Below are positions 41,790 to 52,443 of a stretch of 64,000 nucleotides of DNA, piece after piece. A program made the translations under genes and the position numbers. Within the stretch, counting starts at the first letter, position 1. Each line of letters opens with the position of its first letter. The notes beneath the pieces are model-generated. The model did no database searches. It saw only the letters and a list, made by a program, of their open reading frames with translations, and was not told the origin of the DNA. The DNA is from Maniola hyperantus (Eukaryota > Arthropoda > Insecta > Lepidoptera > Nymphalidae), in NCBI RefSeq assembly GCF_902806685.2, contig NC_048539.1, forward strand, positions 14,362,378 to 14,426,377, read 5' to 3'.

Positions 41790-42266
41790 TACAGGAAGAT
41801 TTTTTTGGTTTTGCACATTTTTTTTATGTTGTATGGAAACGAAAATTAATTAACACGTATTTTTTATTTTTTTATTTTACTTAAGAATACCAAAGTTATC
41901 GTTTACCAAAGATATCCACTTTTGAACTGATGATTATGGTCACCCTACAAACGTTATCTTCAGCTGTTGATTAAAATACACGCACTCACACCCGATGATG
42001 CGCGTGGCGGCCATTAACCTTTGCGCGCCTTAATATCGTCTAAGATGCGAACTTGGTACTTTTTTAAAGGGAATGCGTCAGAGTCAGCTAGCGTGCTTAT
42101 AGCGTGCTTTGTTTATGAATAGTATGACCATGATTTGCTTATTTTAAGGTAAAAAAAATATTTCCAAAAAGGCACAAAATTATGAATGGAAATGTGTATT
42201 ATTAACTATTAACGATACAGAACCACCAAAAAAATTTTGTGCAAAACCAAAAAAAATATTCCTGTA
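41790..42266. mobile_element. TACAGGAAGATTT-ended MITE (477 bp)
   Basis: TACAGGAAGATTTTTTTGG and TTTTGCACATTTTTTTT on the left mirror TTTTGTGCAAAACCAAAAAA and AATATTCCTGTA on the right. Arms are about 35 bp and flanking TA is compatible with a TA target. The interior (ATGCGCGTGGCGGCCATTAA) is non-coding. Confidence 0.8.
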
Positions 42267-42679
42267 TCATAACGTTTTTACGACTTTCATGTTTCATGTT
42301 TTATGACTTACATGTTGTATTGACACACGACGAGTTAAGCAGATGAGCCACGAAAAGGTAACAGATACTTTCGCATTTACAATGTTAGTACCTATGGATT
42401 TATCCCCCTCACATAAATAAGTGATAAGTGGTACCTACCTGTCAAAGAACATTCCGATCCGTGGATGTAATTAAGTTGCTGGATACCTGAAGACGTTATT
42501 GAAATACCTCGCTGGCGCTTTGAAATACTTCAAAATACAGGTACTTCCAATATTAGTTCAACTTTTAGCTTTATTAAATGTTTCTAAGACAATTCTAACA
42601 TCTTAAAACTGAAAATATTTTGGTTGTCGCACAGACTTTTCTAGATTTACTAGTTTTCACAAAAGCGTTTTCACTCATC
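42267..42679. other. No gene seen
   Basis: No supported feature. Confidence 0.5.
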
Positions 42680-42800
42680 ACTCATCATCATATCAACCCA
42701 TTGCCGGCCCACTACTAAGCACTGGCCTACTATCAGAATGAGAAGGGTTCGGCCATAGTCTACTGTCTACCACGCTGGCCAGTAAGGATTGGCAGACAGT
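42680..42800 (-). repeat. SINE-C fragment
   Basis: TCATATCAACCCATTGCCGG, ACTATCAGAATGAGAAGGGT and GGCCAGTAAGGATTGGCAGA. Confidence 0.65.
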
Positions 42801-42959
42801 ACATAAGTTTTCATTCACTTGCGGTTATTTTTTCAATATGTTGCGTAAAATTATTGTGTTTTTCTCACATGTACAATAATAGGTAATATGATCATATACA
42901 CCTATCATATAGCCTTCTATTCGGAGGGTCCGGAGTTCGATCTTGGGCATGCTACTCAA

Positions 42960-43170
42960 ACTTTTTGGAGCTACTGGCATGTACATTTTAGGGATTTAAA
43001 TATCACTTGATTTAACGGTGAAGGATAACATCGTGAAAATATTCTCCAAGAAGTTTGAAGTTTGCCAATGCAGTGTGGTGTAGTATGGCGTAAACCTTTC
43101 TAATTGTAAGAGAAGATCCGTGCTCAGTAGTGAGCCGGCGACGAGTTGAAATGATGATGATTATGTTCTC
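42960..43170 (+). repeat. SINE-C-related fragments
   Basis: TTAACGGTGAAGGATAACAT, then TTTGCCAATGCAGTGTGGTG, GAGAAGATCCGTGCTCAGTA and GAGCCGGCGACGAGTTGAAA with a GATGATGA tail. Confidence 0.55.
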
Positions 43171-43404
43171 TGCAAGAATAGTTCATAAGCATCGATCGAT
43201 TCGAACTTCACTGGTCCCTTTCCATTTAAAATGATTGATTACCAAAGGGTGAAGTAGGTTGCTCCGTAAAAAACAATCAAAAATAAAACGCTCGTCATGT
43301 TGACAATCACCAAATCATGACAGAATTTGCATAACTGAACCATTATGTGGATAAGTTACATTTCGCTCAACTTTCTAGTCGAACTTATGGTTCCTATAAA
43401 TTGT

Positions 43405-43615
43405 TACTAATGGTACGCGACTTCGTCCGCGTGGATTTAAAAATCCTGTTAGAGCTCTTTGATTTTCCGGGATAAAAAGTAGTCTATATAATTTTTCAGA
43501 TCTTTAACTATACACAGGCAAAAGATCACGTCGATACGTTCGTATGTTGCGGCTTGATTGAAGGACAAACCAATAAACAAACACACTTTCGCATCTATAA
43601 TGTTAGTGGTTTAAA
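43405..43615 (+). repeat. R1 repeat, plus orientation
   Basis: TACGCGACTTCGTCCGCGTG, TTGATTTTCCGGGATAAAAA, GATCACGTCGATACGTTCG and CACTTTCGCATCTATAATG. Confidence 0.8.
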
Positions 43616-43672
43616 AGTAATTTAAAAAAATCTTATTTTACCCGGTTTTAAATGATTACGTATTTATTAGTG

Positions 43673-43810
43673 TATAGTATGCGACAGGTCGAGATGGCAA
43701 TTCGCACACTCATACGTCACCCGCGCTATCCCGCATTGGGTTAGCGCAAGGGCTGTACAGGTGTGCGGGGCGTCCGCACCCTGATTGCTATCTTGACCTG
43801 TTGCGTACTA
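43673..43810. mobile_element. GC-rich foldback element, shortened copy
   Basis: TATAGTATGCGACAGGTCGAG at the left; GATTGCTATCTTGACCTGTT and GCGTACTA at the right; part of the left arm is deleted. Confidence 0.85.
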
Positions 43811-44254
43811 AAGTTGGTGAAGTGTAAACCGTTCAAGAGCCAGCTTGACGTAGCCTTTTTTTAGCCATGTTGGAAAGCGCGCTACCGTGAGTATTTTGAA
43901 AAATCCAGCCTTTTTATTTCTTTACATTATAAAGCGAACCTGTATGCGGGCTTGGCCTGGGCATTGATGAGTCAGTGAGTCAGGATTTTTTACAAGTATC
44001 GATTCTAGTTTACGTTTGGCATGATTTTGAAGCTATAATTAAAAACCAGGATGCATTGTGTCTGTTAGATATTTCGGCGAAAGACGGACGGCGCAAAGGC
44101 CGCGTACAATAAATCTAAAATGTGTAAACACTAGCGTTTTTCATAGCATTCAGTCAACCACCAGTTATTTATACGCACACCGAACTAGTGATGGCCATGA
44201 TTGCTAATTTAAATCATTTTCATTTGGTGAAATTATTATTTTTCTTCGTAGCAG
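43811..44254. other. No gene seen
   Basis: No supported feature. Confidence 0.5.
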
Positions 44255-44402
44255 CGTTGGAAGACTCCCCCGTGGACGGAAGACATCAGACGAGTCGCAG
44301 GGAGCCGCTGGATTCAGATGGCGCAAGACCGTAGCGTGTGGAAGTTCCTACAAGAGACCTATATCCAGCCGTGGACGTAGGTATATCGGTTGATGATGTA
44401 AT
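44255..44402 (+). pseudogene. RTE-like LINE 3' end, plus strand
   Basis: The frame reads RWKTPPWTEDIRRVAGSRW then IQMAQDRSVWKFLQETYIQ. This is the C-terminus of the RTE-like polyprotein, followed by ATATCCAGCCGTGGACG and a TGATGATG tail. Severely 5'-truncated. Confidence 0.85.
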
Positions 44403-44459
44403 GATGATTATTTTTCTTCACAGTGGTTTCACATGCGATTTTTATAGTGATGTTTCACA

Positions 44460-44747
44460 CTTGCTGGATGGATTGCTGGACTCAGGTCTCTTGTAAAGAT
44501 TTCCGCTCACCACGATCCGATAGACGTCCACTGCTGGACATAGGTCTCTTGTAAGGACTTGCGCTGCCAGAATCCAGCGGCTTCCTGCAACTCGTTTTAT
44601 GTCGCATGGTGTTTTAACACTGAGCTTTCCGGTACAGGGTTACCATTGTGGCACCTTGGGAACCCTACTTCCATCAGTTTTTCGAAATATGTGACCTGGA
44701 TATTGCCACTTCAGCTCCGCAACCCATTGAGCCTCGTCGATTACTCT
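44460..44747 (-). pseudogene. RTE-like LINE 3' part (sense segment of an inverted copy)
   Basis: Minus-strand RTE sequence: CGTCCACTGCTGGACATAG, AATCCAGCGGCTTCCTGCAA and ACTTCAGCTCCGCAACCCAT, up to ATTACTCTAA. It joins directly to an oppositely oriented RTE segment. An extra partial copy of the 3' end lies at 44473-44517. Confidence 0.8.
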
Positions 44748-44872
44748 AACTATGGGCTTCATAAGAAAGCTCAGCTTTACTCAGTAGACGATGAAGGAGT
44801 TTTGATCAGTGTTTCTCTACGTGATCAAATCAGAAATGAGGAGATACGTAGAAGAACTAGAGTAACTGACAT
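44748..44872 (+). pseudogene. RTE-like LINE 5' segment in inverted orientation
   Basis: Plus-strand coding remnants MGFIRKLS, LRDQIRNEEIRRRTRVTD. In the element this lies immediately upstream of the minus-strand segment at 44460-44747. The two share about 12 bp (AGAGTAA-type) at the breakpoint. Best explained by 5' inversion during insertion. Confidence 0.8.
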
Positions 44873-44880
44873 GAGCTTTC

Positions 44881-45204
44881 TAACTAGCTGACAATACAAA
44901 AGTACCAATGGAGGGAGGGTAAAAGTTATCATAATAATAAGTTATTTAGTTCCTAGATATTTGATGAACGTGTCAACATTTTGGCATGATTCCCAATTTC
45001 CAATTATTTTGGCAATGTCAATGATCGTGGAGCTAATCCATTATTTTTCAATTGGCTTTTAGTACATATAGCATAAATTCACCAACAGCGGCGATGATTT
45101 GATTTATTGTTCTTGATAGGTATCTACTTCAATAGATACTTGAAGATTCTCATGTCTGACTTTACTAAAACGTTTTGTTCTGATTCAATATTACAGGTTG
45201 AGAT
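44881..45204. other. No gene seen
   Basis: No supported feature. Confidence 0.5.
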
Positions 45205-45290
45205 GACCTCCCTGGCACTATAGTCTTTTAACTCGGGGGTTCAATTCCCGGCTGCGTTATTTTAGCAATCTGTAATTTTCTATTTATTTT
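45205..45290 (+). repeat. SINE-A tRNA-like head
   Basis: GATGACCTCCCTGGCACTAT (A box region) and GGGGGTTCAATTCCCGG (B box). The copy is cut short by the neighbouring SINE-B. Confidence 0.65.
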
Positions 45291-45462
45291 CTTAAAGAAT
45301 ATTAGCCATGCTAATCAGGACTAATATTCCCCTTTCCCTCCAACTAAGCGTAAACTTGTGCTAGGAGTATGTAAGACAATCATGCAACGGGTTGGGTTTG
45401 AACCGCCGACCTTTTGGAATTCAGTACGCTCCTTAACCGTTGAGCTATTTAGGCTTAGAATA
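45291..45462 (-). repeat. SINE-B copy, minus strand
   Basis: TAAAGAATATTAGCCATGC, TTCCCCTTTCCCTCCAACTA, GGGTTTGAACCGCCGAC (B box) and CCTTAACCGTTGAGCTATTT (head). Confidence 0.8.
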
Positions 45463-46399
45463 GTCTGGTGGAAGGCATCAGCTGTGGCTAGATCGCTATC
45501 TTCTTAATGTTATCTCCCACTTCCTTCTGCTGATGTGGTTAGCAAAAGGAAATGAAAAAAAGGATGGAGTGGAATATTCCAAGTTTCCCTGAATAAAGGT
45601 AATTGACAACTTTTTCATTTCAGTTATCAGCTTGTTTATTCTCTTTTATGAAAACAATGAACCGTCTCTTTTCTTTTTATACGCTCAAATAGCGCTAGAT
45701 GTAGTGGACGAATGATTTACATTTATATTGGCTAGCCTCCACTTTGATAACGTTTGATTGACCCGTGTAAACACTTAACATTGTAGTGTGCTATCAACCT
45801 GAATTGATGAAAATAAAAATAAACAAACTGAACGAATATTACTTAAAGTAGCGTGGAAGCAATCGGTACACCTACAGCTGCCCAGAAAATTGCCTATAAT
45901 AATTTGTAATATTCTACATAGGTAGTATTTTATTGTAGATACAGGTTTTGGCACAGTTTTTTCTGACGGAACCCACTTTTCCTTATACGACTGTAGGTAC
46001 GTATCTTGCCTATGATGATCAACTCATCCAGAATAATATGGCTAGCTGTTTTCTAACTAAAAACTGGATAAGTGTGAGTTGAGCTTGTCCAGAGATGGTC
46101 CCGTACGATAAAGTTTGTACACAAAATATTGAGAGATTTTCTGTACTATTTTAAGACTAGGTAGGTATAGACTTTTTATGGGTTTTCCTGTACATATTGA
46201 AAGTAAAGAATATTTTTTGGTATTATGTCAAAATTTTAGGCTCTGTATTTTCGGAGATTATCTTCTCTTTTTTAACTTACTTTAAAACTACGCATTTTAA
46301 AGGCCCTCACAGCAAGCCCTTTCATTTGGTTACGGTCATACTGTTTGCAAAATAATTTTTATTAAATTACATAGTAGCTTGCACGCCATTTTCAAAATT
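45463..46399. other. No gene seen
   Basis: Possibly the diverged left part of an R3 repeat after about 46200. Nothing else supported. Confidence 0.4.
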
Positions 46400-46560
46400 C
46401 ATTTGTTTAGTTGCACGTCCAAGTTTGGGTCACAAAAATTCATATTTGTACCAAATTTCAACTGAAACGATCCAATAGATTCCGAAAAAATTGTGTGACA
46501 GACGGACAGACAAACGAGTGATCCTGTAACGGTTCTGTTTTTTGATTCATTCGGACCCAA
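46400..46560 (+). repeat. R3 repeat, right part
   Basis: TACCAAATTTCAACTGAAAC, a GACAGACGGACAGACAAACG run and GATCCTGTAACGGTTCTGTT. Confidence 0.6.
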
Positions 46561-46917
46561 AAGTAATAATAAACTAGAATGATATCTAGATGTAGATAAC
46601 AGTACGAAGCTAAACTAACAAACAAAACATGTTAGTGTATTTCCTAAAAGATACCTATATTGGCCATAAAATTAGAAATACATTAACGTCTCAATTGGCA
46701 TTTGTTTGCATACCAGAAGACATTGACGCGCGTATATTCTATAAATAGAGCTAATCTTTGCATTATTCCTTACGTAGAAAAGTATGGTTTTACGTCTCGT
46801 GCAGTCGTCAGCACGCTTTGTGCCTCTGACATAATGGCTATAAAACCCAAACAGATGGCTGGCGCATATAACTTGGCAGACGGGCAGTCAAAAGTCCTAA
46901 ATATTTGAAAGCATTAC
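46561..46917. other. No gene called
   Basis: A 68-codon plus-strand frame (46702-46908) lacks splice context or domain signal. Confidence 0.4.
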
Positions 46918-47048
46918 CTTACGCGACAGGTCGAGATGGCAATCGGGGAGGGAACGTCCCGCACACCCGCATAGTCCCCGCGCTAACCCGGTGCGTCCCC
47001 CCGCGCCGCCTCATACGCCGATTACCATCTCAACCTGTCGCGGTCTAT
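46918..47048. mobile_element. GC-rich foldback element, shortened copy
   Basis: CTTACGCGACAGGTCGAGATG at the left; GATTACCATCTCAACCTGTC and GCGGTCTATA at the right; the centre is reduced. Confidence 0.85.
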
Positions 47049-47182
47049 ACCCGCCTATTTTCCAGAAAAAGGTTTAGAGTTTTTGAAATAAAAATCTCCT
47101 AAAAATGTCATGAATTTTGTACAAAATTACTCAACAGTAGTTTGTATGCCTCAGTATTTTACACGATTCGTAGGTATATATA

Positions 47183-47342
47183 TTTGTTACCAGTGGCGTG
47201 CACAGAGTTTGAAGTCATGGTATGCATTAGTTGGTAGGAACCTGTTTACTAGCAGGTCATAATGAAAATATGTATTGATCTGTTACAACTGGGGTAAGCA
47301 GTGCATGAATGCCTCTATGACCTGCACGCCACTGTTTGTTAC
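47183..47342. mobile_element. hAT-like MITE with perfect 8-bp target duplication
   Basis: The element at 47191-47334 (144 bp) starts CAGTGGCGTGCA and ends TGCACGCCACTG. TTTGTTAC flanks it exactly on both sides (47183-47190 and 47335-47342). CAGTGGCG ends with 8-bp duplications are the hAT signature. Confidence 0.95.
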
Positions 47343-47359
47343 TAGCTAATGCTAGCGGC

Positions 47360-47600
47360 TCCGTAAGCGTAGATTCGTTTATTTTTAAATCCCGTGGGAA
47401 TTCTATGATTTTCAGAAATAAAAAGTGCGAGTCATACTCGGGTATTTAATTTAAAAAATTTGCACTCAGTATAAATCAAAAACTGTTCTGCATAAAAATA
47501 AATAAAAAGTTTTAGAATGTACCGGTAAATCCCTTTCATATGATAACTCACTTGGCATAGTAATTATTTTAGTAGGACAAACCAACAAACAAACACTTTC
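47360..47600 (+). repeat. Fragmentary R1 head joined to R3 pieces
   Basis: AAATCCCGTGGGAATTCTAT and AATAAAAAGTGCGAGTCATA switch from R1 to R3; then AAATAAAAAGTTTTAGAATG (R3) and AACCAACAAACAAACACTTT (R1 tail). Confidence 0.5.
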
Positions 47601-48159
47601 ACATTTGTAATATAGGTAGACAATAGACATGCGACTACCCCTACCTAAGAGGTAGTGATAGTCGTATATCTAGTACATAAACATACAAAATATTATTTCC
47701 TGCACGTACACCTCTAAAGATCTCGATAATCGATAAAGATCTCGACCGTTAAAGTCTGAACAAAGTACAAAGAAATTCCTTAAATTTAATAACAAATCTA
47801 ATTCGCAGGTTGGGAAAACTTCGACTTCAATGATAAATCTGTTTAATTAACCCAATTTCTTACACGGAATCCCCACAAAGGGAAATTAGTCAAACCCTTG
47901 GAGGTTGTTTTAAATCGCGCTACATTTTAATTAACAATTCGTAATACATATTAGGGCCAAGTATTTGTCTAACTGTTTACGCAGTATAATTTGAAATTCA
48001 ATTACGAAGACATTATAATCAATTCATTGTGTTAAATCCTTTGTTGGGTGCTCACTAGCCACAATGATTGTATTGTGTTTCTTGGTTAATTAGAAAATGT
48101 GAAACTAATTTCAAACAATTTGTCCCTGTTTCATTTGTGGTGTTATTAAATCCGAACTA
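47601..48159. other. No gene seen
   Basis: No supported feature. Confidence 0.5.
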
Positions 48160-48365
48160 GTATTATATGTGAAAGTATGTCTGTCTGTTTATCTATCTGT
48201 GTGTCATCTTTTCATGGTCCATCTGTTTAACTATGTTTTGAGCATCGAGATAGCTAATAGCTTGCAACCCGGCGACGAACATAGGTACTTTTTATCTCCG
48301 AAAATCGAAGAATTCCCATGGTTTTTTTTTAATCCACGCGGATGAACTCGTTGGCATCATCTAAT
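48160..48365 (-). repeat. R1-type repeat, minus orientation
   Basis: GTATTATATGTGAAAGTATG with a CTGTCTG run, TAGCTTGCAACCCGGCGACG, TTTTTATCTCCGAAAATCGA and AATCCACGCGGATGAACTCG. Confidence 0.7.
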
Positions 48366-48698
48366 GTTACAATGTAATTTCAATTCGAATGTTATACACG
48401 TGTGTAGTTAAAACTAAGGTGAAAACCATATTTTATAGATAGATATAATTTTATTGCTTGAACTCAAACGGAGATGTCTAAGTGTGTGTGTACCTATTAG
48501 TATTTAAATACTATTGCGCTCTTTTAAATCCACTTAACTTATCATACTTAACACCTAGTTATAGTTCTTCCGTGCGAGTTTATTAAAGACTCGAAAGAGT
48601 TAGAACCTAGAGACTTTGAACTAAATAAGCAGGTAAGTGCCTACCTACTTAGGTATGCATAAATATTACTGAAACATGATATTGTATTAAAATATTGA
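48366..48698. other. No gene seen
   Basis: No supported feature. Confidence 0.5.
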
Positions 48699-48991
48699 TA
48701 GAACACAGAGGCGTCTTTACCTATGGTGTAGGGTGTGCGGCGCACACGGGCGCCGGGTCTAAGGGGGCGCCGAGCGCCCTCTAATGCGACACCTCCAAAG
48801 ATGCGTCGATGTGTTATGGCCGACGCCGTCATCATTTAAAATCATCATTAAAAATTGCACCATTTGCATCCGAATTTCCGTTTGAAAATATAACTGTTAG
48901 TATTCCATTTTGACCCTGCTCCTACTAGACTAGAGGGCGCCAGGGTACTGGTTGCACACGGGCGCCACAAGGGCTAGAGATGCCTAGAACA
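48699..48991. mobile_element. hAT-like non-autonomous element (279 bp) with 7-bp flanking repeat
   Basis: The element at about 48706-48984 starts CAGAGGCGTCTTTACC and ends GGGCTAGAGATGCC. TAGAACA flanks both sides (48699-48705, 48985-48991). Inside, GGCGCCGGGTC and AGGGCGCC-type blocks recur. The minus frame GVALEGARRPLRPG is a by-product. Confidence 0.75.
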
Positions 48992-49324
48992 AGTAAGTAT
49001 ATGTCATTAAAATAATGGTTTTCAGAGTGCACCCGACCACACATTAGTAAAGTTTTCAGTCATAATAGGATCGAGAGAATAATATAATGTTGAATATTAG
49101 TTTCTAATGCTCATAGCGAAAGCTTAACTATTGTTAACTTGGTTTCTATGGCATGCAACTTCCGCCACTTCATAATATCCGGTTTCTGTATCTAAAACCA
49201 TGTCATGAAAATTTTCCTTTAACATTTTCCTTTAATGTTTTCATATTAATTTTATGTTACCGCACTCAATGTCAACTTTGAGAAATGATTAAGTTATTTT
49301 GAGATTTTTATTCGTCGTCAACTG
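48992..49324. other. No gene seen
   Basis: No supported feature. Confidence 0.5.
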
Positions 49325-49700
49325 ATAGACTACCAATTTGGGCATAGGCTTCTTGTGGGAACTTCTATGGTTTTGCGCCGTAGTCTCTAAATCCAGGAGC
49401 TCTTGCGAATTGTTTCATTTGTCCACCTAGTGAGGAGTCTGCCAACGCTGCGCTTTCCGGTGCGAGGCCGCCATTTCACCATGGGACTTCGGTATCTATT
49501 GGTTCTTCGAACTAATATTATGTGACCTGCCCATTACTACTTTTGCTTTACGACCAGATAAGCTGCCAGTCTGGTTCTTCTATGGGTCTCCTCGTTTCCA
49601 ATTTGAGCATTGACAAACTCCGATCATAGCTTTCCTCTAATTTTCTCTCCGTAAGAACCATCCTCGTACTTCAAAGAAAATTGTAAAAAAAGAATTAGCG
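49325..49700 (-). pseudogene. RTE-like LINE 3' fragment, second subfamily
   Basis: GGGCATAGGCTTCTTGTGGG, TGTCCACCTAGTGAGGAGTC, CGCTGCGCTTTCCGGTGCGA and GACCTGCCCATTACTACTTT follow the 3' region of the copy at 34485 with many substitutions. Frames are broken. Confidence 0.7.
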
Positions 49701-49840
49701 AAATCGGTTCAGCTGTTCTCGAGATTTGCGATCAGCAACACATTCAGCGATTCATTTTTTTATATATTTTCGGAACCTTGCTTAAAGTGACTCCTTTTAA
49801 TTATATATTTTAGTTATAATGATAAGTATTATATTTTAGT

Positions 49841-49909
49841 AATGCTGCCAGCATCTTGGGTACAATGCCTCGCTGCGGTGGTCTCGATGAGGTTTTAGAT
49901 TTAATTTAA
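49841..49909 (+). pseudogene. LINE C-terminal module, last 22 codons
   Basis: NAASILGTMPRC then GGLDEVLDLI and a TAA stop. It is the same C-terminus as the minus-strand remnant at 23690, followed by the same AT-rich 3' sequence (TTTAGTTTTAATTTAATG). Confidence 0.8.
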
Positions 49910-50395
49910 TTTATTTTAGTTTTAATTTAATGTTGTTTTTTTTAGATTTAAGTTTATTAATAGTTTATTTAAATAATTTAAATACAAATAATTTAAATTT
50001 TAAAGTTATAATATTATATTTTTTAAGGTTTTAGTTTTAGTTTCATTGATTAACTAAGATAAGTTTTAAGATATTCCTTTCCTATGTTATTTCCATTGTA
50101 TTAACTGTTAACATATTATTACACGCTTTCTTCTTATCTAAGTAAAATATTAAGTTGGCCTACGTGAAATAAATTATTTTGAATTTGGATTTCAGTGAGC
50201 CTTAATTCCATATTCCTTACTTTTTTGTGGCTTTGCTTAAGAGCATGTCAATTAAAAGGTAGTAGGCATGCACAAAGCTAAGCTGATTCCTAGTTCCATA
50301 TAAGTTTGCCTATTGAATTAACTCTCCAAAATTATGAGTTAAAACTTACATAACTACATATTTGGCGCAAACTGGATACTTTGCATACAGGATGT
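49910..50395. other. AT-rich 3' sequence of the LINE, then nothing
   Basis: A/T-rich run probably belonging to the LINE tail to about 50000; the rest is featureless. Confidence 0.4.
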
Positions 50396-50745
50396 AACCA
50401 GAACGCTAGCAAAAACTAAGCATTATTGTTATACTACCTAAACACAATCCAATACCAATAACCATTTGCCTCATTTTGTAGTTTTAGTGATTTAGTATAG
50501 CGTGCAAAACTCGGGTCAATGCCCCACCTACGACGGGCATTGACTCCGAGTGGCCTACTTCCGGAACGTTCGTTGACCTCTAGCGTCAGTCAGTTATATA
50601 ATATATCGTGAAATTTTACAAAATATAGGATTTTCTTTTTCTTTTTTTCGCGTTTTTTCACGTCTTTTATTTGTGGTATCATGTCACTGATCATCAGTAC
50701 TATCACTAGTCTTCGTTTTTGCCAGCGTTCTGGGTACACCCTGTA
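50396..50745. mobile_element. TACAGGRTGT-ended MITE, full length (350 bp)
   Basis: TACAGGATGTAACCAGAACG at the left and CGTTCTGGGTACACCCTGTA at the right are inverted repeats; TA flanks fit a TA target. A truncated sister is at 38012. Confidence 0.9.
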
Positions 50746-51049
50746 TAGCCATAGGCGTACTTAAACTAGGTACCTATGTCCGCTATATATGAGTATGTTG
50801 GCATTAAATAAGGTTTGTATTCTGTACGTCTCCTTGACGACGTTGGCCGGAAGCCACAGCGGTTTATGGTTATCCAGCTATGACTGCATAGAATACACTA
50901 CACCACTGTAAAATTGTATCCGATACAGTTTCATATAATATACTTTACTTGGGCCGCAATTACACCTGTAAGTTTCACTTATGTAAGTAGCTTACGTACA
51001 TGATTAACTTACGACAGATTTACTACTGTAATACACTTATAAGTACACT
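50746..51049. other. No gene seen
   Basis: No supported feature. Confidence 0.5.
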
Positions 51050-51355
51050 AGATGATTCCCGCGACTTCGTCCGTGTGGATTTAGGTTTTAAAAATCCCCT
51101 GGGAACTCTTTAATTTTCCGAGATAAACAGTAAATAAATTTTTATTATTAAAAATTATTATTTTATATAATTTTAAATTTTTTCAATAAAATTTTATTTT
51201 TATTAAAAATTTTTATAATAAATGTAGCCTATGTATGTAATGTAATGTAATGGGGATGTAAGCTAACTTCGTATCAATTCATCAAAATCAGTTAAACTGT
51301 TTGGCCGTGAAAAGCTAGCAGACAGACAGACAATGTATTAGTTTGGAAGTATGGA
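51050..51355 (+). repeat. R1 repeat split by an A/T-only insertion
   Basis: GATTCCCGCGACTTCGTCCG and TTAATTTTCCGAGATAAACA, then about 95 bp that is almost only A and T (51131-51226), then ATGTAGCCTATGTATG and TGAAAAGCTAGCAGACAGAC. AATAAAT occurs at both insert borders. Confidence 0.75.
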
Positions 51356-52133
51356 TTTATCCGAGTAATTTGTTAACAATTAATTACCTATGTAAGCTAC
51401 TTGCGTGGGTAAAACTTACAGTTATAATCGTGCGACCACGCAATAAGAACAAGAAAAAAACATTACTAAACAACTTGAAAGATCAATTCAGTATAGACTA
51501 CAAAGTTAATTAGATAATAGAGATTTCTAGTGCTGTATAATTAAACCTATTTATGTTTTACTTCGAGATCAGTTCGTCTTTACCTACGGCAATTTGGATT
51601 CTGATTTCTGCCGGGCATATCAATAAACTATATCGGGTCTTGCAAAGGTGAACAATTACTAAGAGCTACGTAGGCACATCGTTAGGGTAAATGGTAAAAG
51701 CTTCGTTAGGTTGATTCAATTCTAAGCCGGGTCTATTCACTTCCAAACAGATGGGGCGGACTGACATTATTGTGTGTAGGTAAGTTTAAGTTCTTACCTT
51801 ATTATATGTAGGCATAAGTTCTTAACTATACAGTAAACCGTACGTTTTTAAACGCTATCAAATAAAAACAAAGAAATGGCCTAAGGCAAAAAAAACTGAC
51901 ATCCTATAGCTAAGTTGCAAGCAAAAGCGTTAAACTTTATTTGAGTTTCAACAAAAACTAAATATCTATGGGATCGACAGAAGACTGTAAATTTGTATCA
52001 ATGTGAGATGCCATTTTCAAATACCTAGAGCTAATTTACCTTTTTTTATTCTTATTAAATTATTTTTTCTTTGTAAATAAACCGGAACCGTCCGCAAAAT
52101 GATTGCGAACTAAAATCGCTGTTATTCTATACC
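51356..52133. other. No gene seen
   Basis: No supported feature. Confidence 0.5.
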
Positions 52134-52443
52134 CTATCCACGGAAAGAAGTTAATAGTATAGCGCTCTCTCTGTTATGAAATCCCATACAAATGATAGAG
52201 TAGGCCAAAATCTCAGTGGGCGCAAACCATTTTGAGGCGCCAACCAGTCACACACAAAACTATGTTTTCTAATTCAATTTCGAATGTTTTTGAAAACATT
52301 TTCGAATTGAATTTGGAATGTTTTTTGAAAACAATATGTTTGTGACTCAAAATGGTTAATTCCCACTGAGATTTTTGCCTCTATCATTTGTATGGAATAA
52401 CGTAACAGAGATAGTGTTATACCTAACTTCTTTCCGCGGATAG
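52134..52443. mobile_element. Large foldback element (about 310 bp)
   Basis: CTATCCACGGAAAGAAGTTA, CCATACAAATGATAGAG and CAAAATCTCAGTGGG on the left mirror CCCACTGAGATTTTTGCC, CTCTATCATTTGTATGG and TAACTTCTTTCCGCGGATAG on the right. The centre has its own short palindrome (GAATGTTTTTGAAAACATTTTC). Confidence 0.9.

Noticed and set aside
46702..46908. 68-codon plus-strand frame
   Set aside because: Somewhat protein-like, but no domain, homologue or splice site that I can see.
48641..48835. 64-codon minus-strand frame (GVALEGARRPLRPG)
   Set aside because: Falls across the end of a non-autonomous hAT-like element.
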